From Salvia splendens (Eukaryota > Streptophyta > Magnoliopsida > Lamiales > Lamiaceae): a DNA stretch of 64,000 bases. The DNA lies in NCBI RefSeq assembly GCF_004379255.2, contig NC_056053.1, positions 21,448,188 through 21,512,187 on the forward strand, read 5' to 3'. The notes under the pieces are model-generated. The model searched no databases. It saw only the letters and a program-made list of their open reading frames with translations, and was not told the DNA's origin. The position numbers were made by a program, and so were the translations under genes. Shown here piece after piece: positions 1 through 11,602 of this stretch. Numbering within the stretch: the stretch's first letter is position 1; every line of letters begins with the position of its first letter.

Positions 1-397
1 AAATGGGCTCCAACTACCATCCCCTTTCTTCCTATTGCAGTAACCCTTGATATTCATTCTTGATTAGTTTCTATTCTTGTTAAATCTGCAATCTAATGAT
101 TCCCGGGCACATGTAAAATGCTTCTTGTCAAGTGCCTATATTGATGATTTGGATGTGTGGGACACATATCAGCTACGGTCACGAGTTATCATATGTTGGA
201 TATGGGCATAATCCATTCCTATAAAAGCTTATCCTCATATGCAAACTAGAATAGTGTCCTTGGTCTTTCTTTGTTGACCAATGTAGGATCAATTCAAAAC
301 TGTAAAATAATAATGAGATAACTAGGTTAAGAACCCATTTCAATGAGCTGGACATGAGTGAAGGATTCTGAGTATTTCGTGCATAACATTGATAGAG

Positions 398-625
398 TAA
401 GGAGGTGCTAGGTATGACGGAATACTGTTAGGGGGGGATGGAATGGAGCTAGGAACTAATGGCTAATCCCATGGGTTGAGGAATTATCTAGTGGGAATGG
501 CCATTCCATATGGACTATTGATTCCTAAGAAAGAGTCGTACCAATTACCAAGTAAAGGAATGTGTTGGAGGTAGGAATCACCGTTCCATACCCTCTCCGA
601 TTCTATCATACCAAACACCTCCTTA
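398..625. mobile_element. MITE-like element in a kinase intron
   Basis: A 228-bp block is bounded by inverted ends of about 25 bp: the left end starts TAAGGAGGTGCTAGGTATGA, and the right end read backwards starts TAAGGAGGTGTTTGGTATGA. No coding potential is visible. TAA at the left and TTA at the right suit a 3-bp target-site duplication of PIF/Harbinger type, but they are also part of the inverted ends, so the superfamily is uncertain. It lies in the intron before the kinase exon at 853. Confidence 0.6.
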
Positions 626-852
626 AAGTTTGAAGAACAAAATCATCCAGTTCTGTATAAGATTAGTCTGTTTGAATAATTTCGAACACCAGTATTTAGT
701 AATATGCATCAATATGTTTTCCAAAATATGCTGCCTGGTTTTTATCTTTTTCATATCATAGATGGCGATGCTTATACCTTTTGCTTCCAGATGGATGAGT
801 GAAAAATTGCACTCGCTAAACATTTAGTAAAATTTGGTTCATCTTCTTTCAG

Positions 853-1645
853 GAAATTTATTCAGCGGCACCTAGTCCAGATCCTAATGTACAAGCCTTT
901 CCAATTGACTTAAATTCATCACCATGGATCCCAAGAAAGAAGCAATGGGCTGTCGGAATTCAGGTAAAAATTGTGAAATTCAATGTTTATCTTTCTCGGG
1001 CTTTGGAACAGCCCTACATATAATACTTGATGTACCCAAATATCTTCAAAAGTTTAGTAACAATGATTGCTGATATTGAGTAGCATATATAGCTCTAGCA
1101 GTGCATTTGTTTATGTGCCATAGTTTCTCATGTTTGCTATTTTACCAGTCCCCAGCACGTCCAGGTGAGATAATGACCAAGATTCTCGGAGCTTTGCAAG
1201 GATTAAATGTCAGGTGGAAGAAGGTCGGGCACTATAATATGAAATGCCTCTTCACTCGTGGCATTCAAAACCTAGACAGCATGGCCACTACTAACCACAT
1301 GAATGACAACCATTATGTTAATGGCATAACTTCCACCGGCACAAATGGGTCACAACAAAGTTCTGCTGTGAAGTTTGAAATACAGGTTAGACTTATATTT
1401 CATATACCAGGATGCATATCCCAATAAGAATACCGTTTAAAATTTGATGCATATCCCAATAATAATACTGTTTTAATTTGATGCAACGATAGCTTTACAA
1501 AACCAGTGAAGTGGAGTACGTGCTTGATCTTCAGATACTCAGTGGTCCTGTGTTCCTCTTCTTGGATTTCTGTGCCTATTTCATGACACGGCTTGAGTTT
1601 ATTAGTATGTTTACTGACGACAATAAGTTTGTAACCTCCATGTAA
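853..1645 (+). CDS. SnRK1 alpha-type protein kinase, C-terminal exons (5' end outside window)
   Basis: Three exons with good splice sites are visible: 853-963, 1149-1385 and 1493-1645 (stop TAA). They encode the C-terminal regulatory part of a plant SNF1-related kinase catalytic subunit (KIN10/KIN11 type). Recognisable pieces are RKKQWAVGIQ, ARPGEIM, GHYNMKC and the final LDLQILSGPVFLFLDFCAY, matching the KA1 region that binds the beta/gamma subunits of SnRK1, the cellular energy sensor. The kinase domain must lie upstream of the window. The last exon reads about 15 residues past the point where family members usually end (after a short hydrophobic AAFLTQLRVL-like tail), ending FVTSM. The middle segment is also divergent. 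This may be a diverged paralogue rather than the main KIN10 copy. The identification rests on motif recall, not on an alignment. Confidence 0.8.
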
Positions 1646-2513
1646 ATATTGCTATTTTCAATGGTAGAGTAAGACCATTTGTTAGGATTTAATTGTGTTG
1701 GAATTACGAAAATTTTAACTGGGCTTTGTATATATTTCCACATGATTTTGTTGACCAATAGCAACTTTGGTTTTATTAGAGGACTCTACTTAGGTACGTG
1801 ATTATTTGCACATTTTAGTGGCTTGAGTTTGTATATATTTGGGACTATTTATTTATGTACTCCCCCGTCACAATAAGTCTTTTTTGTTTTTTTTATCCGT
1901 CCCACAATAAAAGACCCTTGTTAAAACTAGGTTTCATATTTTACTAATTTATTTCATTCACATTTTATTATAAAATTAATACTCCATTTGCTCATTTTAT
2001 AAAGTGATTGATATTTCTGTTTTAGTGATTGATATTTCTGTTTTAGTGGCTCATTACACAATCCCACAATCCCTTCACTTTCACTGAGTACTAATTCTAT
2101 TTCTATTGAACTTATCATTTTTTAAAATCTCGTGTCGAAAAAAATTGATCATTTGAGGTTGCTCCTATTCCCCAAATGGAGGGAGTACTAATTAAATTGA
2201 TCATTTGAGGTTGCTCCTATTCCCCAAATGGAGGGAGTACTAATTTTGATAAATTGAGTGAATGCTACTGAAAAAACAGGGGAAATAGAATACACATACA
2301 AAAAATGGAATTTCTATACTATTTACTGTATGTTCATAACTAGTCTTTGATTTTTACAGTATACCATTTCCCACAGTTTAAAACTTTAAAGGTGAGTAAG
2401 ATCCACTGCTATGTGGATCATCAATGAATAATAGTATGGATAAGCCTCTAAACAGAAAGAATGCCAACAATCAAATTGTGAAATAATACAAAGTCACACA
2501 CTGTTGAATTGCC
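1646..2513. other. Convergent intergenic region between kinase and LON/RING gene
   Basis: AT-rich spacer between two tail-to-tail genes, so it holds both 3' UTRs. It also contains a Stowaway-like MITE with a duplicated end (1858-2238). No other gene is seen. Confidence 0.6.
1858..2238. mobile_element. Stowaway-like MITE with duplicated 3' end
   Basis: The left end reads TA then CTCCCCCGTCACAATAAG. The right end reads CCCAAATGGAGGGAG then TA, typical of Tc1/mariner-derived Stowaway elements with a TA target. The last ~51 bp are present twice in tandem (about 2143-2193 and 2195-2245). A 23-bp motif containing GATATTTCTGTTTTAGTG is also repeated twice near 2005-2050. There is no coding capacity. 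Confidence 0.6.
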
Positions 2514-5500
2514 TCACTGCCAAATCAACCTACATCCTTGTTCTTCCGCCTTCATAAAAAGAAGAGACCTTGTAATTCTCTGCAACAACGAAGCCAACAC
2601 AGTTTCAGTTGCTTGGCAATGAGATACAGGGAAGCATTAAATAAAGAAAATAAACGTCGTTGGTACCTCTCGAGTATCTCTAAGCCGAAGAAGCTCTAAT
2701 CTCTCTGATGGCCTACGGTTTGTCAATGTAGCAAGCTGCATCATCGGGCACGCTATCAATTGTCGCGGAGAAAAACAAGTTTTCCCAATTATGATTCAAC
2801 CAAAATGTGCATTAGCATACCCAAAAACTGAAGCGCTCAGGATCACGTGTCGATGGCATCAATCCTTCTGCTTTAAAAAGCTCAGCAAGTCTTATTCCAT
2901 CTGTAGAGGGTATTTTTCAGAAGTTAGAAGATTTGGGTTTGAGAAACACGGCCAAATATACTGTAAAACGTATCTACCCCCTTGTGCTGCTTCTTGTGCC
3001 TCCTTGATCCATTGGCGAACAAAAACTGCTGCCTTACGTGTCATCTCCACCAACTGTAAGATTAGACGATCAATCTTCTTTAGAGAAAACGGAAACCGAG
3101 AAGATGGTGACAAACTAAGCACATCCCTCAAATTTTGGCTGATCATGTGAAAAATGTGCAAGGAAATCCAAATATCAGTTAGTACTCACAGCATTTCTCT
3201 CGTTTCCCTCCGCTGGATATGTGTCGTTCACCCACTCAACCTCGGCAACACGGTATCTTCATATCCAATGACAAAATAGAGTGAATCAGTTTTAGAAGCT
3301 ATACTTATGTATGATATGGTCACTAGAAAGTAGAGGAAAACTGAATATTACCCATCTTGATCCCAATTTCGAATGATACGACATCTCCTCCGGCTTTCAA
3401 CCTGCGTCCAGTAGTTGTTCATATAGCAAATAAAGTAGAAACAAATGCACATAAACATGTAGCTTACTTATAATTTTACCTCTAAAAAGAAACGTCCATC
3501 TGGAAGAGGCTCGCAGCTGCATTAAGAACCAGAACAAGTGATCATATGTATTAAGCAAGTGCAGTGTCGATAAAAGCAAATCCATATTCCCCATGAAAGA
3601 GTAAAAGGAGGGATCAAACAAAACAAAATACCAAAAAAGAAGAATACGAAATTATAGAAGTATGGTCCAACTATTAGCAACCACCTACTCCGTAATCTCC
3701 ACCTCACATGCATAATCAACGACTGAACCAGTTGATGGGTCAATCACAACCTACACCATACAAGAAGCAAGAAAAAGAGTGAGCATCTACATTGGACCCT
3801 AACAGTTGCTATAATACAAGAATGAAGAAACAACTCAAGTAACATTATACCATTCCCATCCGGCGATTTCCTTCCATTATCCTCCTCACCTGTTGTGGCA
3901 CAAAACGTGGGACTTAAAATCAGCCAGCAATAAGATGCGTATTAAATCTATACTCATTTAATATGCCCACAAGATCACTATTAGAACAACTTTTGGTGTC
4001 CAAAACTACCAAATATCGCCACTATATTGATTTGACAAAATTTGTGGGAGCGGATAATTATCATATAAGCAGCAGAATTCTCATTTAGCTAGGTTAAGGA
4101 GATCAGAGCATCCGCAATGGGGCGGACGATAGGCCGCCCGATGCCTCGGGCGCCATCGTCCGCCCACTGTGGGTGCGCGGACGATGCCCGATGCATCGTC
4201 CGCGCCTTATAGATCGTCCGTGGATGATAGGGCATCGTCTGCCCCATCGTCCGCCCATTATGGGCGACGCGGACGATGCAACGCGTTTTCATTTTTTTTT
4301 TAGAATTTTTGTCTATTTAAACCTCGTTTGTCATTCTATTTTTCATACGAACATTTCTCTCATCTCTCACATTCCATACAAATATTTCGATAATCTCTCA
4401 CAAACAAAAATGAACCATGACGACGACTGGAGTACCTCGGAGGGCGTTAGTCGGACCTTGACGCGAGCCTTATTCGATGCCGTCAATGACGCAATGGCGG
4501 AGCTTTAGTCGGACCTTCGGTGTAGCAGGGTCGAACAATGACATCAACGTCCTCAACTTATCCACCCTCTTCACCGAGCAATGCAATGACAACGGCCCGA
4601 CCATCGAGTTCACTGCCAACAGACGCCAATATCACATGGGGTACTACTTGGCCGATGGCATATACCCAAGGTGACCTGTTTTTGTGAAGACGATCAGCTG
4701 CCCAATGGGTGAGAATAGAGTTTTATTTGCGCAAAAGCAGGAGGCGGCGAGAAAGGATGTGGAACAGGCATTTGGTGTGCTCCAATCACGGTGGCAATAG
4801 TGAAAGGGCCGGCGCGTCTCTGGTTCAAGGAAGTCTTCGCCGATGTCATGTATGCGTGCATAATCTTGCACAACATGATAGTCGAACACGAAGGTGGAAG
4901 CGTCACCGATTGGGCCGATGATGAAGGTGGATCTAGATTCAGCACAGCAACCGTGCTCCACGCTCGAGGATTACCGACGGGCTTCAATTAGATTCTGTCT
5001 AGACAAGCCTCAATGCGCAACCAGCTCATGAACGACATGGTTGAAGAAGTTTGGGCCCGTAACCGCCGTCGTTGAAAATGCGTATTTTTTTAATTCGTAT
5101 TGTAATGTATTAATTTTAAATGAAATGAAGGTTTTTTTTCAATTTTTGTAGTTATTTAAATATTCAAATAAAGAAAATGCTTAGGGCGACCTTTAGGGAG
5201 GCTTATAGGGCGCCCCACTGCAGAGAATGGAAAAACTCCAAGATGTACTATAAATACTCCCTTGAGATTTTGCCAATAGATAAGACAGAATGTAAAGAGG
5301 GAGTTCAGATTTTTAGAGCTAAAATTAGTCTGAAATAATGAAATGTGGAGGCAATTAGATCTACTCACCATAAGTCTATAACGTGGTTCAAAAATGTTAA
5401 GCTGTAACTTCTGGCACGGTAGGATAACATCCATGGCAAAAAGAGGCAACAAATCAGGACCAGGGTTTGTCAAACTGAGTTGCTCCAACTTCCTCTCTGC

Positions 5501-8500
5501 GTATTCCTCTGGAAAGCTCTTCTCTATGATGTTGTTTAATGTGACACTGCAAATGCCAATCAACTGACAAGTTATATCTGTCACACTGTCATAGTTATGT
5601 GCTTCTATGTGCTTGCTGATAGTAAGCACATTATACTGATTTTGTTTGAGCTCATGTAGGCCTTGTTAACGTAAATGGTTTGAGCTTGAGCTTGAACTTA
5701 AAATATTTTTTGGGTAGAATGTGTATCTAAATCACACAATTTGGCTAAAATAAGCTCACGAGCCTTATGTTTAATTATTTAAACTTTACTCAGCTTGATA
5801 ATAAATGGGCCAACTTATACTTTCAAATGCTCATTCCTGTTTGGTTATGCCCATGATTGCAACTATAGCAGTAGAAAACTAACCTGATTGCACATGTTCT
5901 GGGACTAATAAACAAAATAGTACGACATAAAGGGCATCTGTTACCTGAAAATAAATTCAAGATATGATTAAAAAATGAACCATTGGAACAATAAAACAGA
6001 ATCATGGATGTTATTGAAACAATATCAATGTAGAAAATGAAGAAAGGCAAATAAAGAGAAGGAGACAGGAGATAACACCTCGGTCCATAGTCTGAAACAG
6101 GCATGACCGACAGAAAGAATGTCCACAAGGAGTTGTGATTGGTTCGTACAGTAACTTCAAACATAAAGTGCAATCATAATCATCTGTTCGTTGAGGATTG
6201 GAATGGCTTCTCCTCAAAAAAGTATTGGCTATTTTCTTCTCTAAATTTGAAAGAGCGTTGCTGCAGACAGAAATATTATAAGTAATTATCGCAAGTTTAT
6301 AAATAGGAAAAATATAGGTAGTATGATACCTATACAAGTTGAGAAGGAACCTCTATATTACCTTTGGGGATCAATCTGATGGCCTGAGCAAATAACACCC
6401 TGAGCCAGCTCATACTTTTCCAACTGACAGAAAGAGAATAAGGAATGGCATTACAAGCAAGATGCAGCACCCAGAAAAACCATAGAGGCGTATATGAGAA
6501 TAAATACAAAAACACAGTAGAAAGCAAATTGCCTAGATTATAAAATTGTACGTACACAACTTTAGATGCAGAGATCTATCAACAGCTAACTGTTGTAAAC
6601 CTAACCAGGACAGAAATTTTCCTAAGTATAATATGTCTATCATTTTTTGAGTTTCTACCAAGCCAATAAATGTCTGATTGTGTACCAATTGTGAACTCTT
6701 GAGGAATATGTAAACCTAATCATGGAAGAACTTTTCATTTGTATCAAGTATTTTTCAGTTACTATTAAGCTGATAAAAGTTATTACCAAATTACCAATTA
6801 CCAATTACCAACCACAGCATATTGAGATGGAAGAAAACTGAAGCAAAAAGGCATTCTTACCAGAATAAGAGCATTAGCCTTAAGAATGTAGGAGGCTGCT
6901 GTATTACTATGTAGATTCATCACCTTCTCCGCATCATTCAGTGCAAGCTAAAATACATTTTAAACAAGAAATTGATAGGACATCTCAAGAAAAGATGGAG
7001 CAAAAATTGGGAGGAACACTAAGATATGGAACACACCCCAGCATGGGTTGTTGGATCCAACCCATTCAATGGCCTATATTCTGAAGCCGAAGGAGACCTG
7101 CTTCTGAGGAATTGGCTAATCCTGGGGATCAACTCAAATTTAAAAAAATAAGAATTCAGATACCTAATCATACCAATCAAATTAATTGGACAAATTGCTC
7201 AAAAACACTGTCACGATAAATCATGGTTAAGGACCTCGTACCGGAGATAGGCAGCACATCGGTTGCTTAGAATAATAGAATCACCAGGCTTAATGTGGTT
7301 AGCTCTTGAGTATAATTCAATTGCCTGATAAAATTCAACATTAGGATGATAAGTTGGTGACAAATTTCATGTGTACTGTCCAGAAAGACATGCCCACTTA
7401 CTATGCCTAACATTAACAAATATAAAACTAGAACAGAGTAGATACGTGGTCCAGACAATTTCTGTAAACTATATAGCACTAACTAAACTTACTAGGCTAG
7501 CATCAACTGGCCTTGCTAACCTGGTGAGCTTAACCCTAAGAAATTTGATAAAATGATTATGGTGTTGCTAAAGTTGACCAACAATAACTTCACAAGTAGC
7601 AACCACAAACAGATGTCATTTTTTATGCCAAGAATGTTCTGATGACCCAATTACAAAAAAAAAATGAAACCTCAACTTCTTATCTGTGTATTACTCCCTT
7701 CATAATATAGGTGGATAGCTAAAGAAAATTAGGGGCTTGGTACAATTAGAGATATTCACTCAGAAAAATCCATACCAGCGTACCTACTACTCTGGCCTCT
7801 AATATCCGAAACCGAGAAATGGCAGATGAAAATGAAAAAATGTATGAATATGGGAATTGGTGGTACTTTCTCAGCATCAAAGAGAACAATGATTATCGAA
7901 TGAACATGACTAGGCTCCTACTATTTGAGCCATCATTCACTTACTTATGTTGTCTCAGTCATAGTAATAAAATTGCAATCATGGAGCATCAAAATAGAAT
8001 ATAACTATATACCCATGCAACCCAAACACATCTTCAACAAGCAGCAAGAATTGAATTATATTCCTGAAGTCCTAAAGGAACTACTTTGTTCATGTTCCAT
8101 GAGACCCAAACCATAACCAATAATCAGTTTTTGAGCCACCAATGTCAATGAACCTTCAGTGCTGATGTCTTATGTTCCCAAGGCTAACACCCAGTTCTCC
8201 AAATACAGTGTTGCTTATTCCTCGAGAATGAATTGCTTATCATCTACTGCTTTATGTATATGTAAACTTTCTAAGGCTTTATCTTGCCATGGAAGTTCTT
8301 CACATTACCCTCTGATTGGGGTCAAACAGATTCAAGAAGCATGGAGCACCATCCCATGAAGATTTGCGGCATTAATTCAAACCAAAATGACGCCTCTTGC
8401 ATTATCGAGATTATCCTGACACTTATAGACATGATTTGTACCAAAAGAGCAGGTAAACACTTAGGCTTCAACCAGACCAAAAGTAGAAAACACCATTAAG

Positions 8501-8839
8501 GAGTTCATCCATGGCAACACAGCAACAGCCTAAAGCATAAGGCCAAGTCCTCTAACCGCCAATGCACACCTCATGCTCATAGGATAAAGAACAAATAATC
8601 CAACTAAACTAAACTAAACCACCAACTAAATACTAGCATTCTTCCAATTCCAGACAATAAGACCGATATGTTCCACAAAGAAGTCCAATTTTTGAAAGAA
8701 AATCACATATAAAAAACTTATCCAATTACATAAAACACTAATTAGGACGGCAGATAACCTGATCTAATCGACCTTCACGAAATTCCGTGTTTCCCCTTTG
8801 CATGAGGTCGTAGAGATGGCCATACCGCTCCAACGACAT
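2514..8839 (-). CDS. TPR, RING and LON-substrate-binding domain protein (LONRF-type E3 ligase)
   Basis: Seventeen coding exons join in frame into a 454-residue protein. Exons in gene order: 8759-8839, 7242-7324, 7037-7121, 6861-6947, 6362-6423, 6079-6260, 5884-5944, 5369-5546, 3851-3889, 3689-3750, 3480-3516, 3352-3401, 3190-3256, 2978-3053, 2821-2900, 2667-2735, 2514-2579. Residues about 1-130 form TPR-like helices. Residues about 163-201 are a C3HC4 RING (CTLC, CGHSFCRSC, CPLC). The rest is the N-terminal substrate-binding domain of LON proteases (LLPLFAMDVILPCQ, NIFEPRYRLM), without a protease domain. Family members are presumed RING ubiquitin ligases; substrates are unknown. The start MSLERYGHLYDLM fits the family. 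An intron ends at 8858 just upstream, so the 5' leader has its own exon. The 1479-bp intron 3890-5368 carries a Harbinger remnant. Confidence 0.9.
4103..5232 (+). mobile_element. Degenerate PIF/Harbinger transposon within a LON/RING gene intron
   Basis: The left end is AGAGCATCCGCAATGGGG near 4105. A matching, decayed right end CCCCACTGCAGAGAATGG lies near 5215-5230. Between them are pieces of a DDE transposase: GVAGSNNDINVLN, a YYLADGIYPR segment, EAARKDVEQAFGVLQ and ACIILHNMIV. These are interrupted by stop codons (for example after YPR at about 4673 and after the AFGVLQ segment at about 4800), and the 5' half of the transposase is missing. It is older than the related element at 27037. It lies antisense to its host gene and inside an intron, so it should be spliced out. 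Confidence 0.75.
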
Positions 8840-10676
8840 TGGTGATCCTTCCTCATTCTGCCAACATCACCCAATTTAATTAAGCTCCCAACACATACAC
8901 ACGCACAGATAAAAGAAGCAGCATATTCAGTCAGAATCAGACCCATGGAAAATCGTGGACATCATCAATCCCTTCCAAGCTGAATCCGGTAGCTGGAGAA
9001 GACTCCATTTTGGGAAGAAAAAAAATCGGCAAAACAAAGTAAATGAGGTATAGAGTCCTTGAAAGAACAAAAGTGGTGGCCTATGTGTATCGAAATGAAA
9101 GAGGGCGACGTGTAGCCAATGGAAAAGTCGTTTGATTGATTGATGAATGAGAAATGAGATTGTGGCGGTAGTGGTGAGTGGAAGCGGCGTGTTCGCTCCT
9201 GTATCCTTTGTTCCACACTTGGACTCTATTCGTTTACGTGTTTCTCTCTCACTACACTCTTCTCTTCTCCATCTCTCTCTACTTACTCTATGCATATTGG
9301 AGTATACAAAATGTAGGCTGCTACACTGTGGAGTATGATCGATTATGCATGTAATAAAACCATTGAAATTTCTCTCAGCAATCGTAATTTTGTGTGGATT
9401 ACTGTTTTTCGCTGTGCACGTGGCAGAATATAAGCCCCGAGTTTATATTTGTGTATTGATTAAGAAATTAACCATTTGAGTTTATACGTCATCAATGAAT
9501 TTTTTTTGGAATAAAATTTTACTGTAAAAAACTTACGAGTAGATATGTCTTCAGTGATTTTTTTTTTCTCAAATTATTCAAGTTATTATGTTAACAATAA
9601 TATTCGTAATATTTTAAAATTTAGTCTAACGAATTACTCCTATAATTATCCTAGTCCAAGAGTCAAAGTTTAGCTAAAATTTGAATAATTTGTACAAAAT
9701 ATATTTCTATTTAAATAGGGTTGATTGATTTATAATTAGTCACTCCACGGATTTGGCCATTACGTTTACTTTAAATTTTTATATATTAATATATAGAGAA
9801 AAGCATTCATGAGTCATGACCCATCTAACCTAACCTAACCTAATTAAAGTGGAATTGAAATTAAAACTTCTTTCGTTACTATCAACAAAATTGAATATTT
9901 AATCTTTATATAAATATATGGCTATCACGCATTATCGTAATCTATAAAACACACTATATACATAGATGCATTATTGCAATAATATGTTTGTAAATATTTA
10001 GATAGTGGGTATTATATAATAGGTTGATGAAATGGATCTTGTTAAGCCGACCGATTTAGAGATAGGAACAAATTGAAGGGTATATAATTAACACATTCCA
10101 ACAAAAAATTAACGACAAAACATCATAAGATTTGTTCCAAAACACATTACATGTACTATGTATTTATGTTTTACCAACATTCCAAAATATTAAAAGACAT
10201 CAATAGTGAATCATCAACACGTTTTACTTGAATGTCAAATTGTGAACTATACTTTCTTTATTCAACTATTTATCTCAGATCACAATATAATGACTGCTGA
10301 TATTTGGTTAATTTCTTAACAAATTTAAAAATAATTCGTAATTAATTCCAAAGTGCATTTATAATAATTTAATGTGGTACCGAAATTTCGAAGATGGTAC
10401 TAGTATTGAAAGTGATGGAATATGGGTCGTCTGCCTAAAAAAATTGTCACTTAGGGAGAGTATTTCAACCAGCAAATGGAAGGTGCCAAGGTTGAAATAA
10501 GATTTTTGATGTAAATTATTTAAAAGATAAGATGGTTAAATAATTTATTAACCTTGATCTATTAGTTTTTAAATGTTGATTTTATGTTGTTTTGTCATTG
10601 TGTTTTAGTGTTAGTTCTAGAAATTCTCAATCTATTGGTTTTAGGTGTTGCATATAAGCATTGTTGCTTGCAGTAA
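8840..10676. other. 5' leader, promoter side and AT-rich intergenic DNA
   Basis: 8840-9300 should contain the 5' UTR, a leader intron (acceptor at 8858) and promoter of the LON/RING gene. Pyrimidine-rich tracts at about 9239-9290 on the + strand may mark its start region. From 9300 to 10676 the DNA is AT-rich with many stops in all frames, and no gene is recognised. Confidence 0.4.
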
Positions 10677-11007
10677 GAGCATCCACAATGGCAGAAGTCC
10701 CGGCGGCACGCCGGGCGTCGACGTCCGTCATTAGGCAGCATGCATATGGATACGAACGTCCGCTGCGGACACCGGAGTTCCGCGGCTTTCCGGGACGTTG
10801 ACACGACGGACGTCCCGGCGGACGCCCCAATTTTTTATTGTTTTTTGTGGATGTCGGTCGGGATATCCTTGGGGATGTCCGTCATTGTGTAGTGGGATGT
10901 CCTTATGACGTGACAGTGCAATGGGATGTCCTTATGACGTGACAGGAGGTGTCTTTGGGAAGTCCGTCGGGATGTCCGCCGGGATATTCATCCCATTGTG
11001 GATGCCC
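10677..11007. mobile_element. Harbinger-type MITE (331 bp)
   Basis: Ends are GAGCATCCACAATGG (left) and CCATTGTGGATGCCC (right), nearly perfect 15-bp inverted repeats, flanked by TAA on both sides (10674-10676 and 11008-11010). That is the 3-bp target typical of PIF/Harbinger. The ends match those of the larger element at 27037, so that family could supply transposase. Inside, a segment containing GGGATGTCCTTATGACGTG occurs twice (about 10900-10945). No transposase is encoded. Confidence 0.85.
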
Positions 11008-11261
11008 TAAGTTGCATGAAACTTCTTATGTCCTGGTTTTGCTCATTGTCTGTGAGTCTTTTATTTATTAAAAAAACATAATTAAACAAATTGAGTATAA
11101 TATATGTTCGTTATTATAGAATATAAATTTTATGCACGATTCGTATATTATTATATTCTTGCCCTGTGTAACATAATTCAAAATATTCAAATTTGGAACT
11201 CGGAAAGTTGTACTAATATAAAAACAAACATGCTAGATTACTACAATCACACATTCTCTAG

Positions 11262-11377
11262 GTGATCAAATCAAACCCAATGGCAGCATGGATCAAATTC
11301 TTGACTTATTATTAGAAAGTGATCAAATCAAACCCAATGGCAGCATGGATCAAATTCTTGACTTATTATTAAAAAGT
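11262..11377. repeat. Tandem duplication, two units of about 57 bp
   Basis: Two almost identical copies lie end to end. Each contains GATCAAATCAAACCCAATGG and ends in a TTGACTTATTATTA stretch; one A/G difference is seen near the end. No coding meaning is apparent. Confidence 0.8.
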
Positions 11378-11394
11378 ACTAACTGCTGCTACTC

Positions 11395-11602
11395 CCTCCG
11401 GTCCAAGGAAGATGACCCTTTCATTAAGCGAGACGAGATTATATATAACTTTATTTTGTGTATTAAGTGCAGAGAGAGAAATGTAAGAGAGAGGAAATGA
11501 AGTAGAGATAAATGTATTTTTATTTTTAATAATAAGTCATCTTGATTGGGATAAATCAAAAATGAAAGTGAGTCATCTTCAATTGGACAGAAGGTGGAGG
11601 AT
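11395..11602. mobile_element. Stowaway-like MITE
   Basis: The left end is CTCCCTCCGGTCCAAGGAAG. The right end read backwards is CCTCCACCTTCTGTCCAATT followed by GAAGATGAC. The two ends share the GAAGATGAC core and the CTCC start, with TA at the junctions. About 208 bp, non-coding. Confidence 0.55.

Noticed and set aside
8927..9295. Open frames on the minus strand upstream of the LON/RING start
   Set aside because: They are low-complexity, frame-inconsistent and in the expected leader/promoter. The family start MSLERYGHLYDLM lies downstream at 8839.
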